Assembly (NCBI GenBank): GCA_021732005.1
Contig: JAKFVT010000059.1
Location: 62,001 to 126,000 of the forward strand
Reading direction: 5' to 3'
From: Mycobacterium sp.
GTDB taxonomy: Bacteria > Actinomycetota > Actinomycetes > Mycobacteriales > Mycobacteriaceae
DNA length: 64,000 nucleotides
The notes beneath the pieces were generated by a model, which saw nothing but the letters and a program-made list of their open reading frames with translations, was not told the origin of the DNA and did not search any database. The position numbers were made by a program, and so were the translations under genes. This document shows, piece by piece, positions 34,522-43,009 of the stretch (position 1 is the first letter of the stretch; every line of letters begins with the position of its first letter).

Positions 34522-34713
34522 CTACTCAGGTGTTGCGTCCGCCGTTAATCCCGCGGCTGCGATGTCGACGATCTTCTTCCAGTCCTCGAAGGCGGTGCCG
34601 AGGAATCGCCGAAACGAGGTGCGGCCCGAACACCACCGGTTGCCAACGCCGTCGTCACCAACGATCTCCGTCGCGGTCGGGACAGGGCAGACGCGCTTCA
34701 CCACGGCGTGCAC
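34522..34713 (-). CDS. Doubtful small ORF, possibly the 3' part of a frameshifted gene
   Basis: 63-residue reading frame VHAVVKRVCPVPTATEIVG...AAAGLTADATPE from GTG 34713, with G/C-ending codons but no ribosome site. Directly upstream in another frame, TTG 34753 has a good site (AGAAAGGG) and begins LNYEIRWTGDTTGRARRG, which stops at 34657. Joining the two frames near 34715 would give one protein of about 77 residues, so a real or sequencing frameshift is possible. No family recognised. Confidence 0.4.
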   Translation of the reverse strand: MHAVVKRVCPVPTATEIVGDDGVGNRWCSGRTSFRRFLGTAFEDWKKIVDIAAAGLTADATPE

Positions 34714-34772
34714 GTCCGGTCGTGTCGCCGGTCCAGCGGATCTCGTAGTTCAAGAATCGCCCTTTCTGATAT

Positions 34773-34787
34773 GAGAACGCTACTCTC
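34773..34787. promoter_or_regulatory. Operator candidate GAGAAC-N3-ACTCTC
   Basis: One mismatch from the recurrent consensus. It is upstream of the SDR-ferredoxin-P450 operon, with a weak partner AAGAAT-CGC-CCTTTC at 34752-34766. Confidence 0.6.
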
Positions 34788-34939
34788 GGTGTGATCCATT
34801 TCGCAAGACACTTCGGCGCAATGTGTCTAACTGCGGAGATGCGGCGCCGGACCGCATCGCGAGGGTGCGTCCTGGATGTGACGTGTTCGGTGAACGCGGC
34901 TTGAGTTCTCTCGCGCCGAATGTATGATTCGCCGGAGAT

Positions 34940-34954
34940 GAGAACCGAGTTATC
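34940..34954. promoter_or_regulatory. Operator candidate GAGAAC-N3-GTTATC
   Basis: One mismatch from the recurrent consensus. It ends 21 bases before the ATG of the aldehyde dehydrogenase that heads the mce-containing operon. A lone GTTCTC half-site is at 34905-34910. Confidence 0.6.
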
Positions 34955-34975
34955 CGATGACCGGAGGAGTTGCTG

Positions 34976-36478
34976 ATGTCGGCCCAGGACACGACGGCCA
35001 CCATCGCAAGCGGCGAGCAAGCGGGGCAGAGCCAGGTGTCCGAGCGGCACATGCTGATCGACGGTCAGCTCGTCGGCGCGCAGCACACCTATCCCTCGAT
35101 CAATCCCGCCACCGGAGATGTGGTGGGCTATGCGCCCAACGCGGACGTCGCCGACGCCGAGCGTGCGATCGCCGCAGCCCGGGCGGCCTTCGACACCACC
35201 GACTGGTCCACCAACGTCGAGCTGCGCATCCGGTGTCTCGAGCAGCTGCACACCGCGCTTGTCGAGCACAGCGACGAACTTCGTGCGCTGACGATCGCCG
35301 AGGTGGGTGCCACCAAAGCGTTGACCGAGAGCGCCCAGCTCGATGACCCGATCCGGATCGTCGGCTACTACGCGAACCTGCTGAAGACGTATTCGATGTC
35401 CGAAGACCTCGGCGAAATCGAGAGCCGGGGGCAACGCCACCACCGCTGGGTCGAGAAGGAAGCAGCCGGCGTGGTGGCCGCGATCATCGCCTACAACTAT
35501 CCGAACCAGCTGGCGCTGGCCAAACTGGGCCCGTCGCTGGCGGCCGGATGCACGGTCATCCTCAAGGCCGCCCCGGACACCCCGCTCACCACGCTCGCGC
35601 TCGGTGAGGTGATCGCGAAATACACCGACATCCCCGCCGGCGTCATCAACGTGATCAGCTCCACCGACCCCGCGGTCGGTGCCGCACTGACCACCAGCCG
35701 CGACGTCGACGTCGTGACCTTCACCGGGTCGACGGCGACCGGACGCAAGATCATGGCGGCGGCCAGCGACACCATCAAGAAGGTCTTCCTTGAGCTCGGC
35801 GGCAAGTCGGCCATGGTGGTGCTCGACGACGCCGATTTCACCAACTGCGCCATGATGGCGGCGTTCATGATCTGCTCGCACGCGGGCCAGGGCTGCGCGA
35901 TCACGACGCGGCTGCTGGTTCCCCGCGCGCACCACGACGAGATCGTCGAGCTGGTGAAGAACTTCATGGGCATGGTCCGCTACGGCGATCCGGCCGACCC
36001 CGCCACCTACATGGGGCCCCTGATCAACGACACCCAGCGCGAGAAGGTCGACGCCATGGTCCAGCGCGCGGTGGCGGCCGGCGCGACCGTGGTCATCGGC
36101 GGTAAGAAGGTCGACGGCCCGGGGTTCTTCTATGAGCCCACGTTGATCACAGGGGTCGACCCCGACAGCGAGCTCGCCCAGGAGGAGATCTTCGGGCCGG
36201 TGCTGGCGGTTCTCGCCTATGACGACGACGACGATGCGGTGCGGATCGCCAACAACTCCATCTACGGACTGTCCGGTGGAGTGTTCGGTGGCCAGCACCG
36301 TGCGCTGGCGATCGCCCGACGGATTCGCGCCGGCACGATGGGCATCAACGGCGGCAACTACTTTGGCCCGGACAGTCCGTTCGGCGGCTACAAGCAATCC
36401 GGTGTCGGCCGCGAGATGGGTGTGGCCGGCCTGGAGGAATTCCTCGAGCGCAAGACCCTCGCTGCGGTGGTGTCGTGA
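34976..36478 (+). CDS. NAD(P)-dependent aldehyde dehydrogenase
   Basis: 500-residue aldehyde dehydrogenase. The NAD-fold motif is FTGSTATGRKIM, the general base Glu lies in FLELGGKSAMVVLDDADF, and the nucleophile Cys lies in CSHAGQGCAITTRLLVPR. Later come EIFGPVLAVLAY and FGGYKQSGVGREMG. The start ATG 34976 follows GGAGGAG at a six-base spacing. It heads the 15-kb mce operon and is divergent from the P450/SDR operon. It should convert the aldehyde made by those enzymes to an acid for the next gene, a CoA transferase. Confidence 0.94.
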   Translation: MSAQDTTATIASGEQAGQSQVSERHMLIDGQLVGAQHTYPSINPATGDVVGYAPNADVADAERAIAAARAAFDTTDWSTNVELRIRCLEQLHTALVEHSDELRALTIAEVGATKALTESAQLDDPIRIVGYYANLLKTYSMSEDLGEIESRGQRHHRWVEKEAAGVVAAIIAYNYPNQLALAKLGPSLAAGCTVILKAAPDTPLTTLALGEVIAKYTDIPAGVINVISSTDPAVGAALTTSRDVDVVTFTGSTATGRKIMAAASDTIKKVFLELGGKSAMVVLDDADFTNCAMMAAFMICSHAGQGCAITTRLLVPRAHHDEIVELVKNFMGMVRYGDPADPATYMGPLINDTQREKVDAMVQRAVAAGATVVIGGKKVDGPGFFYEPTLITGVDPDSELAQEEIFGPVLAVLAYDDDDDAVRIANNSIYGLSGGVFGGQHRALAIARRIRAGTMGINGGNYFGPDSPFGGYKQSGVGREMGVAGLEEFLERKTLAAVVS

Positions 36479-37680
36479 GGCCGCTCGAGGGGGTCCGCAT
36501 CCTCGAGGTGGCGATGTACGGCTTCGTGCCGTCGTGCGGTGCGGTGTTGGGTGAGTGGGGCGCCGAAGTCATCAAGGTCGAACACGCGGTCACCGGTGAT
36601 CCGCAACGCGGCCTGCGGCAGACCGGTTCTCTGCGGGTCGAGGGTGACCCGAATCCCAATGTGGAACATGCCAATCGGGGCAAGCGCAGCATCGGACTGG
36701 ACATGTCGGTCCCGGAGGGCAAAGAGGTTCTCTACGAACTCGCCCGTCGATCCGACGTGTTCCTGACCAGCTTCCTGCCGGGGCACCGCACGAAGTTCGG
36801 CATCGACGTCGACGACATCCGCGCGGTGAACCCGAACATCATCTACGCGCGCGGCAGCGCTTTCGGTCCGCGTGGCCAGGAGTCGGAGAAGGGCGGTTAC
36901 GACATGACCGCCTTCTGGTGCCGCGCCGGCACCGCGGCGACGATCACACCGCCGGGAACCGAGGGCATGATCGCCCCGCCCGGACCGGCGTACGGCGACA
37001 CCATCTCCGGCACCAACCTCGCAGGCGGAATCGCGGCGGCGTTGTTCAAGCGCGAGCGCACCGGCGAGGCCTCGGTGGTCGACGTGTCACTGCTCGGTAG
37101 TGGCCTGTGGGCGATGGGCCACACCATCGCGCTGACTCAGCATCTCGGTGAGCAGCTGGTGGCCCCGGTGCCGGGCGTGCACGGCTCACCGATCAATCCG
37201 CTGGTGGGACTCTACGAGACCGCCGACGGCCGCTACATCTCGTTCGTGATGATGCAGCCGACCAAGTTCTGGGCCGACGTGTGCCGCCACATGGATATCG
37301 CCGAGTACATCGACGATCCGAGGTTCGCCGACGTCGAGCAGATCGCCGCCAACACCGCTGATGCCGTCGAGATTCTGGGCAAGGCGATGGCCACCCGGAC
37401 CCTGTCGGAATGGTCGACGCGGTTCGCCACGCTGGCCGGACCGTGGGCGCCGGTCCAGGACACCCTGCAGGCCGCGGCCGACGCGCAGGTGCGGGCCAAC
37501 GAATACCTGGTGAAGGCAGGGGAATTGGAGCTGGTCGCCAATCCGGTGCAGTTCGACGTCGCCGCGCCGCAGAGCGGTCCGGCGCCGGGATTCGCCGAGC
37601 AGACCGACGAGATTCTCACTGAGCTCGGCCTGGACTGGGACCGCATCATCGAACTCAAGACCGCTGGCGCGGTCACCTAG
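36475..37680 (+). CDS. Class III (CaiB/BaiF) CoA transferase
   Basis: 401-residue family III CoA transferase: MRPLEGVRILEVAMYGFVPSCGAVLGEWGAEVIKVEH, the internal ARGSAFGPRGQESEKGGYDMTAFW, and VSLLGSGLWAMGHTIALTQ. The GTG start overlaps the aldehyde dehydrogenase stop (GTGA), so both are translated together. This pairing suggests that the acid produced by the dehydrogenase is charged with CoA at once. Substrate unknown. Paralogue at 8358-9572. Confidence 0.92.
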   Translation: MRPLEGVRILEVAMYGFVPSCGAVLGEWGAEVIKVEHAVTGDPQRGLRQTGSLRVEGDPNPNVEHANRGKRSIGLDMSVPEGKEVLYELARRSDVFLTSFLPGHRTKFGIDVDDIRAVNPNIIYARGSAFGPRGQESEKGGYDMTAFWCRAGTAATITPPGTEGMIAPPGPAYGDTISGTNLAGGIAAALFKRERTGEASVVDVSLLGSGLWAMGHTIALTQHLGEQLVAPVPGVHGSPINPLVGLYETADGRYISFVMMQPTKFWADVCRHMDIAEYIDDPRFADVEQIAANTADAVEILGKAMATRTLSEWSTRFATLAGPWAPVQDTLQAAADAQVRANEYLVKAGELELVANPVQFDVAAPQSGPAPGFAEQTDEILTELGLDWDRIIELKTAGAVT

Positions 37681-37697
37681 GTCGCGCCGGAGAATCC

Positions 37698-38909
37698 ATG
37701 CCTTACATCGTCGCCATTGGCACTTACCTACCCTCATGGGGGTGTGACGCGCATCGCATTGCCGGCGATGACGAGGACGCCATCACACTCGCTGTTGAAG
37801 CGGGCCGGGCGGCGCTGTCCGAGGGTGGTGCCGTCGAGCGGGTGGTGCTCGTCAGCCGCGACCTGCCGCTGGTGGAGAGCAGCAATGCCGCGGTGTTGTT
37901 GGCGGGTCTCGGTCTGGATCCCGAGCTCGAGGTCGACGAGCGGCTCGGCGGTGCGCCGGCCACGCTCGATGCGGTCAGCTCGGCCCGGCCGCGCACGCTG
38001 GTCATCGGCTCCGACTTGGATCCGGCTGGCGCAGCGGCGATTCTGACCGGCGAGGACGGTTTGCAGGTTCGCACTGCCGCGCGCGTGGCCCGCAGTCTTC
38101 CGGTCCGCACCCGTAATGCCGACGGGGTGGTGCACGACTACGGCGACCCGCGGTTGCTGCACGAGCGCGGGCTAGTCGCCTCGCTGGCTGCGGCGTGGCT
38201 CGACACTCCGGTCGCGCTGGCCGGCGTCGATCATGACCGCGCGATCGAGCTGTGTGGCGGCGAGGCGCCCGTCGTGCCGACGGCGGGTGCCAGTGCCGGG
38301 CTGTTCGCCTTGGCTGCGCTCGCCGAGTCGAAAGTCAACGGCCCGTTGGTGGCCGTCGAACAGGCCAGCCTGTCCGGTGTGACGGTGGCCGGCGGCGGTG
38401 CGGCCGTCTATCGGCGGGAGCCGACGGCGCAGCCGCGACCGCAGACCAGGGTTGCCGCCGGCCCCGACATCCCGATCTCCCTGGCTGCCTACGAGCGGGC
38501 CTTCGAAGCCAAAGTGCGGTGGGAGGCCGGCTGTCACAACGGGAGCAGGGAATTGGACTTCCCGCCGCGCTACCGCCTCGACGATGCCGGCCGGCTGGCT
38601 ACCGACTACGAACTGGTGCCGCTGCCCCGGGTGGGAAGCGTCTACACCGAAGTCACGGTTCACATTCCGGTGCCGGGCCTGCGGACTCCCTACTCGTTGG
38701 TGATCGTCGAGCTCGACGATGTCGCTGTGCGCGCACTCGTCAAGGTCACGGGCGTCGAGGCGGGTGCGGTGCGGATCGGCGATCGTGGCCGGCTCACGCT
38801 GCGCCGGGTGGCCGTGCGATCGGGAGTACCCGACTACGGGTACGCGTTCGAGCCGTATGAGCCCGCGAGTCCGCGGGAAACCTCCGTCCGGTCGTGGGGT
38901 GCGGCATGA
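37698..38909 (+). CDS. HMG-CoA synthase-like / DUF35 OB-fold protein
   Basis: 403-residue protein whose N-terminal half resembles a degenerate hydroxymethylglutaryl-CoA synthase/thiolase fold (MPYIVAIGTYLPSWGCD to about residue 245). The C-terminal part is a DUF35 OB fold (ATDYELVPLPRVGSVYTEVTVHIP). The zinc-ribbon Cys of DUF35 are missing (only AGCHNGSRELDFPPRY). GGAGAATCC precedes the ATG. It overlaps the next gene, a lipid-transfer thiolase, by four bases, so it is the natural partner of that enzyme, as DUF35 proteins are for Ltp aldolases. Confidence 0.82.
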   Translation: MPYIVAIGTYLPSWGCDAHRIAGDDEDAITLAVEAGRAALSEGGAVERVVLVSRDLPLVESSNAAVLLAGLGLDPELEVDERLGGAPATLDAVSSARPRTLVIGSDLDPAGAAAILTGEDGLQVRTAARVARSLPVRTRNADGVVHDYGDPRLLHERGLVASLAAAWLDTPVALAGVDHDRAIELCGGEAPVVPTAGASAGLFALAALAESKVNGPLVAVEQASLSGVTVAGGGAAVYRREPTAQPRPQTRVAAGPDIPISLAAYERAFEAKVRWEAGCHNGSRELDFPPRYRLDDAGRLATDYELVPLPRVGSVYTEVTVHIPVPGLRTPYSLVIVELDDVAVRALVKVTGVEAGAVRIGDRGRLTLRRVAVRSGVPDYGYAFEPYEPASPRETSVRSWGAA

Positions 38910-40075
38910 GGCGTGTCGCGATCGTCGGAGCCGGTATGACGGCGTTCGGCGAGCACTTCGCCCTCGGGCTGAAGGACCTGCTCCCGATGGCGTTCGCCGA
39001 GTGCGCCGCCCGGGTTGACAAGGGCATCAACAAGTCTGAGATCGACGCCGCCTGGTTCGGCGCGATGGGAACCGCCGACGGCTTCCCGGCGGGGATCCTC
39101 GCCGACTCGCTCGGACTGCCCGACCTGCCGGTGACCCGGATCGAGAACTCCTGTGCGACCGGCAACGATGCGGTCCGCAACGCCCTCTACGGCATTGCCT
39201 CCGGCGCCGCCGATGTCGCCCTGGTGATGGGTGCGGACAAATTGCGGGAGACCGCTTCCAAGCAACTGCTGTGGGAGTGGGAGGCGATGGCCCGCGACAT
39301 GGCGTGGGACTATCCGTTGGGATTGGTTGCGCCCGCGGGGTTCGCTCTTCATGTTGCGCGTTATTTGCACGAAACCCCGGCCACCCGTGAACACATGGCG
39401 ATGGTGGCGGTCAAGAATCACCGGCACGGCCTGTCGAATCCGAAGGCGCGGCTGCGTTTCGAGGTCACCATCGACGAGGTGCTCGCCGCGCCGATGGTGG
39501 TCACACCGTTCGGCGTCTACGACTGCGCGCCCCAAAGCGACGGTGCCGCAGCACTTTTGTTGGCTGCCGAGGACGTGGTTGACCATTTCACCGACCGCCC
39601 GGTGTGGATCCGCGGGGTGGGGCTGGGGCTGGATTCCGTAATGCATCAGCACAAAGCGGACATGACGACGTTCCCCGCAACGACCCGTGCGGCGAAAAGA
39701 GCGTTCAGAATGGCAAATTTGACACCCGCCGACATCGATGTGGCGGAAGTTCACGATTTCTTCACCGGCATCGAATTGATCAGCTATGAAGATCTCGGCT
39801 TCGCCGAACCCGCGGAGGCCTACAAGTTAATGGAGGCCGAGGTGACTTGTGTGGGTGGAGCTTTGCCGGTCAACCCCAGCGGCGGTCTGAAGGCCAAGGG
39901 CCACCCACCGGGTGCCACCGGAGTTGCGCAGTGCGTTGAACTCTTCGACCAGCTGCGCGGGGAAGCCGGCAATCAGGTGGATGGCGCCCGAATCGGACTG
40001 GCTCACAACATCGGTGGGCCGACGGCAGTCGCTGCGGTGACGCTTCTGGAAGGACCGGGTGGCCATGGCGGGTAA
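38906..40075 (+). CDS. Thiolase-family lipid-transfer protein (SCP-x type)
   Basis: 389-residue thiolase. It retains a catalytic-type Cys in IENSCATGNDAVRNAL and the His motif GLKAKGHPPGATGVAQ, with VVTPFGVYDCAPQSDGAAALLL and VAEVHDFFTGIELISYEDLG between. The ATG (ATGA) overlaps the upstream stop. The ending lies 11 bases inside the yrbEA reading frame, which links it physically to the import genes. It probably cleaves a 3-oxo- or beta-hydroxyacyl-CoA with its DUF35-containing partner. It keeps the Cys that the fused protein at 17173-18819 lacks. Confidence 0.9.
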   Translation: MRRVAIVGAGMTAFGEHFALGLKDLLPMAFAECAARVDKGINKSEIDAAWFGAMGTADGFPAGILADSLGLPDLPVTRIENSCATGNDAVRNALYGIASGAADVALVMGADKLRETASKQLLWEWEAMARDMAWDYPLGLVAPAGFALHVARYLHETPATREHMAMVAVKNHRHGLSNPKARLRFEVTIDEVLAAPMVVTPFGVYDCAPQSDGAAALLLAAEDVVDHFTDRPVWIRGVGLGLDSVMHQHKADMTTFPATTRAAKRAFRMANLTPADIDVAEVHDFFTGIELISYEDLGFAEPAEAYKLMEAEVTCVGGALPVNPSGGLKAKGHPPGATGVAQCVELFDQLRGEAGNQVDGARIGLAHNIGGPTAVAAVTLLEGPGGHGG

Positions 40076-40871
40076 GGGGGTCGATCGTTGGTCGCCGGGC
40101 ATTGCGTTGAGCAGTGCGGCCGGTCCGATGCAGGCTATTGGTGGCTTGTTTGCGATGTCGGCGGATGCTGTGCGGTTTATTTTTCGGAAGCCGTTTCAGT
40201 GGCGGGAGTTTTTGGAGCAGGCGTGGTTTGTGGCGCGGGTGTCGTTGGCACCGACGTTGTTGGTGGCGATTCCGTTCACGGTGTTGGTGAGTTTCACGCT
40301 CAATATTTTGTTGCGGGAGTTGGGTGCTGCTGATCTGTCGGGTGCGGGGGCGGCGTTTGGTGCGGTGACGCAGGTGGGCCCGTTGGTGACGGTGTTGATC
40401 GTCGCTGGTGCCGGCGCCACGGCGATGTGCGCGGATTTGGGGTCGCGCACGATCCGTGAGGAGATCGACGCGATGGAGGTGCTGGGGATCAACCCGGTGC
40501 AGCGCCTGGTGACTCCGCGGATGTTGGCCTCTGGACTTGTTGCGCTTCTGTTGAATTCGTTGGTGGTGATCATCGGGATCCTGGGTGGCTATGTGTTCTC
40601 GGTGTTCGTTCAGGATGTGAATCCGGGGGCGTTCGCGGCGGGGATCACGTTGTTGACCGGGGTGCCGGAGGTGATCATCTCGTGCGTCAAGGCGGCGCTG
40701 TTCGGGTTGATCGCCGGGTTGGTGGCCTGTTATCGGGGGCTGACGATCACCGGGGGTGGCGCCAAGGCGGTGGGTAATGCGGTCAATGAGACGGTGGTGT
40801 ACGCGTTTATGGCGTTGTTCGTGGTGAACGTGGTGGTCACGGCCATCGGTATCCGGATGAGTGCCCGGTAG
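40065..40871 (+). CDS. yrbEA: YrbE/MlaE-family permease A of Mce transporter
   Basis: 268-residue multi-pass membrane protein with the MlaE fold. It shows SLAPTLLVAIPFTVLVSFTLNI, GPLVTVLIVAGAGATAMCADLGSRTIREEIDAMEVLGINPVQRLVTPRM (the EExDAxxxxGxxPxxxLVxPR signature) and four or five hydrophobic helices. ATG 40065 and GTG 40059 are both usable after GGAAGGA. It overlaps the preceding thiolase. The first hundred codons are much richer in T-ending codons (TTT, TTG, GTT) than neighbouring genes. It forms the inner-membrane channel of the importer with YrbEB. Confidence 0.94.
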   Translation: MAGKGVDRWSPGIALSSAAGPMQAIGGLFAMSADAVRFIFRKPFQWREFLEQAWFVARVSLAPTLLVAIPFTVLVSFTLNILLRELGAADLSGAGAAFGAVTQVGPLVTVLIVAGAGATAMCADLGSRTIREEIDAMEVLGINPVQRLVTPRMLASGLVALLLNSLVVIIGILGGYVFSVFVQDVNPGAFAAGITLLTGVPEVIISCVKAALFGLIAGLVACYRGLTITGGGAKAVGNAVNETVVYAFMALFVVNVVVTAIGIRMSAR

Positions 40872-40873
40872 AG

Positions 40874-41722
40874 ATGGCGTCGTTACAGGCTTTGTATCCG
40901 CGGATCGCCCGTCAGGTGCGCCGCCCGTTGGGCACGATCGGACGGATCGGGGATCACACGATCTTCTACGGTCGGGCGTTGGCGGGTACGCCGCATGCGG
41001 CTCTGCATTTCCGCAAAGAGATCATCCGGCTGATCGCTGAGATCTCGATGGGGGCGGGCACGTTGGCGATGATCGGCGGCACCGTGGTGGTCGTCGGATT
41101 CTTGACCTTGGCTGCGGGTGGCACGTTGGCGGTGCAGGGTTACAGCTCGCTGGGCAATATCGGTATCGAAGCACTGACCGGCTTTTTGGCCGCCTTCATC
41201 AACGTCAGGATTTCAGCGCCGGTGGTGGCCGGGATCGGGTTGGCCGCGACCTTCGGCGCCGGGGTGACCGCGCAGTTGGGGGCGATGCGGATCAACGAGG
41301 AGATCGACGCCCTGGAATCGATGGGCATCCCCCCGGTCGAATACCTGGTCAGTACGCGGATCGTGGCGGGCATGGTGGCCATCACCCCGCTGTACTCGAT
41401 CGCCGTCATCTTGTCGTTCGTGGCGTCGCAGTTCACCACCGTGGTGCTGTTCGGGCAGTCCGGCGGTTTGTATGACCATTACTTCAACACGTTTTTGAAT
41501 CCCATCGACCTGTTGTGGAGCTTCCTGCAGGCGATCTTGATGGCCATCACGATCCTGTTGATCCACACCTACTTCGGCTACTTCGCCACCGGCGGACCGT
41601 CTGGAGTCGGGGTGGCCGTCGGCAACGCCGTACGCACCTCCCTGATCGTGGTCGTCTCGGTCACCCTGCTGATATCCCTGGCCATCTACGGCTCCAACGG
41701 CAACTTCAACCTGTCCGGATAG
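40874..41722 (+). CDS. yrbEB: YrbE/MlaE-family permease B of Mce transporter
   Basis: 282-residue membrane protein, partner of YrbEA: GAGTLAMIGGTVVVVGFLTLAAGG, GLAATFGAGVTAQLGAMRINEEIDALESMGIPPVEYLVSTRI (the MlaE signature) and several hydrophobic helices ending SVTLLISLAIYG. It begins two bases after the YrbEA stop. Together with an ATPase encoded elsewhere (MceG/Mkl type, not in this window) the pair moves lipid through the inner membrane. Confidence 0.95.
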   Translation: MASLQALYPRIARQVRRPLGTIGRIGDHTIFYGRALAGTPHAALHFRKEIIRLIAEISMGAGTLAMIGGTVVVVGFLTLAAGGTLAVQGYSSLGNIGIEALTGFLAAFINVRISAPVVAGIGLAATFGAGVTAQLGAMRINEEIDALESMGIPPVEYLVSTRIVAGMVAITPLYSIAVILSFVASQFTTVVLFGQSGGLYDHYFNTFLNPIDLLWSFLQAILMAITILLIHTYFGYFATGGPSGVGVAVGNAVRTSLIVVVSVTLLISLAIYGSNGNFNLSG

Positions 41723-41731
41723 GGAGATGAC

Positions 41732-43009
41732 GTGACACGAAATCTCGGTCCGGGTCCGGCCGACCGGTCGGAAACCGAAACCGCCGCCGCGCCGGTGGCG
41801 GCCCGAACTGGCGCAAGCTTCGGCGCGACGGGGTGGGCGCGGCCGGTCGCGGGCCTGTCCACCGTGGTCGTGGTGGTGGCGATCGTCGCGGTCGCGGTCG
41901 GTCTGTTCCGTGGCGATTTCACCAAAACCGTTCCGGTGACGGTGATCTCTGACCGCGCCGGCCTGGTGATGAATCCCGACGCCAGGGTCAAGATGCGCGG
42001 TGTCCAGGTCGGCAAGGTCGAGTCGATCGAGAGCCGCGCCGACGGCACGGCGGCGCTGCACCTGGCGATGGATCCCGCTGAGCTGCGCAAGATCCCGTCG
42101 AACGTGGTCGCCGACATCGCCTCGACGACCGTCTTCGGCGCCAAGTACATCAACTTCGAACCGCCGACCGATCCGTCACCGAAACCCATGTACGCAGGCC
42201 AGGTTCTGCAGGGTCAGCACGTCACGGTCGAGATCAACACCGTGTTCCAACAGCTGAATCAGGTCCTGAACAAGATCGACCCGACCCAGCTGAACGCAAC
42301 GCTCGGCGCACTGTCGAAGGCGTTCGCGGGGCGCGGCAAGCAATTCGGACAGACTGTTGCCGACTTCGACAGCCTGCTTGCCAAGCTGGAACCCAGCCTG
42401 CCGAACATGGCCAAGGACATCGAACTGACCGCGCCGGTGGCCGCCGCCTACGCCGACGCCGCGCCGGACCTGGTGCGGACGGTGCAGAACACCAACAGGA
42501 TCAGCCAGAGCATCGTCGATGAACAACAGAACCTGGACACCTTCTTGGTCAATATGATCGGGCTGGCCGATCAGGGCAACGAGGTGCTGGGAACCAACCA
42601 GCCGGCGCTGAGCAAGGTGCTCCATCTGCTGACGCCCACCACGGCACTGTTCAACGAATATGCGCCGGCCATCAACTGCACGCTCGAAGGGATGAACTTC
42701 GTTCGGCTGCAGCCGCCGCTTTTGGACCCCGGCGTCCTGGTCAACGTCGCTTTCACGATGGGCATCGAACGGTACCGCTACCCGTCGAACCTGCCCAAGG
42801 TCGCAGCCAAGGGTGGTCCGCAGTGCATGGGTCTGCCCTACATTGGCTTTGGTAACCGGTCGAAGTATCTGGTGACCGACACCGGCATCAATCCGTGGCA
42901 GTACGGCAACCAGGGCATCCTGCTGAACTCCGACGGTCTCAAGCAGCTGTTGTTCGGCCCGCTGGATGGACCGCCGCGCAACACCGCACAGATCGGACAA
43001 CCCGGATGA
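41732..43009 (+). CDS. mceA: Mce family protein A
   Basis: 425-residue Mce protein: an N-terminal membrane helix (LSTVVVVVAIVAVAVGLF, residues about 37-54) and an MlaD/MCE domain with VTVISDRAGLVMNPDARVKMRGVQVGKVESIE. A long helical region follows (FQQLNQVLNKIDPTQLN), then a conserved C-terminal part. GTG start, with AGGGAGATGAC upstream. It is expected to be anchored in the inner membrane with the helical needle crossing the periplasm as part of a hetero-hexameric lipid tunnel. Confidence 0.94.
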   Translation: MTRNLGPGPADRSETETAAAPVAARTGASFGATGWARPVAGLSTVVVVVAIVAVAVGLFRGDFTKTVPVTVISDRAGLVMNPDARVKMRGVQVGKVESIESRADGTAALHLAMDPAELRKIPSNVVADIASTTVFGAKYINFEPPTDPSPKPMYAGQVLQGQHVTVEINTVFQQLNQVLNKIDPTQLNATLGALSKAFAGRGKQFGQTVADFDSLLAKLEPSLPNMAKDIELTAPVAAAYADAAPDLVRTVQNTNRISQSIVDEQQNLDTFLVNMIGLADQGNEVLGTNQPALSKVLHLLTPTTALFNEYAPAINCTLEGMNFVRLQPPLLDPGVLVNVAFTMGIERYRYPSNLPKVAAKGGPQCMGLPYIGFGNRSKYLVTDTGINPWQYGNQGILLNSDGLKQLLFGPLDGPPRNTAQIGQPG

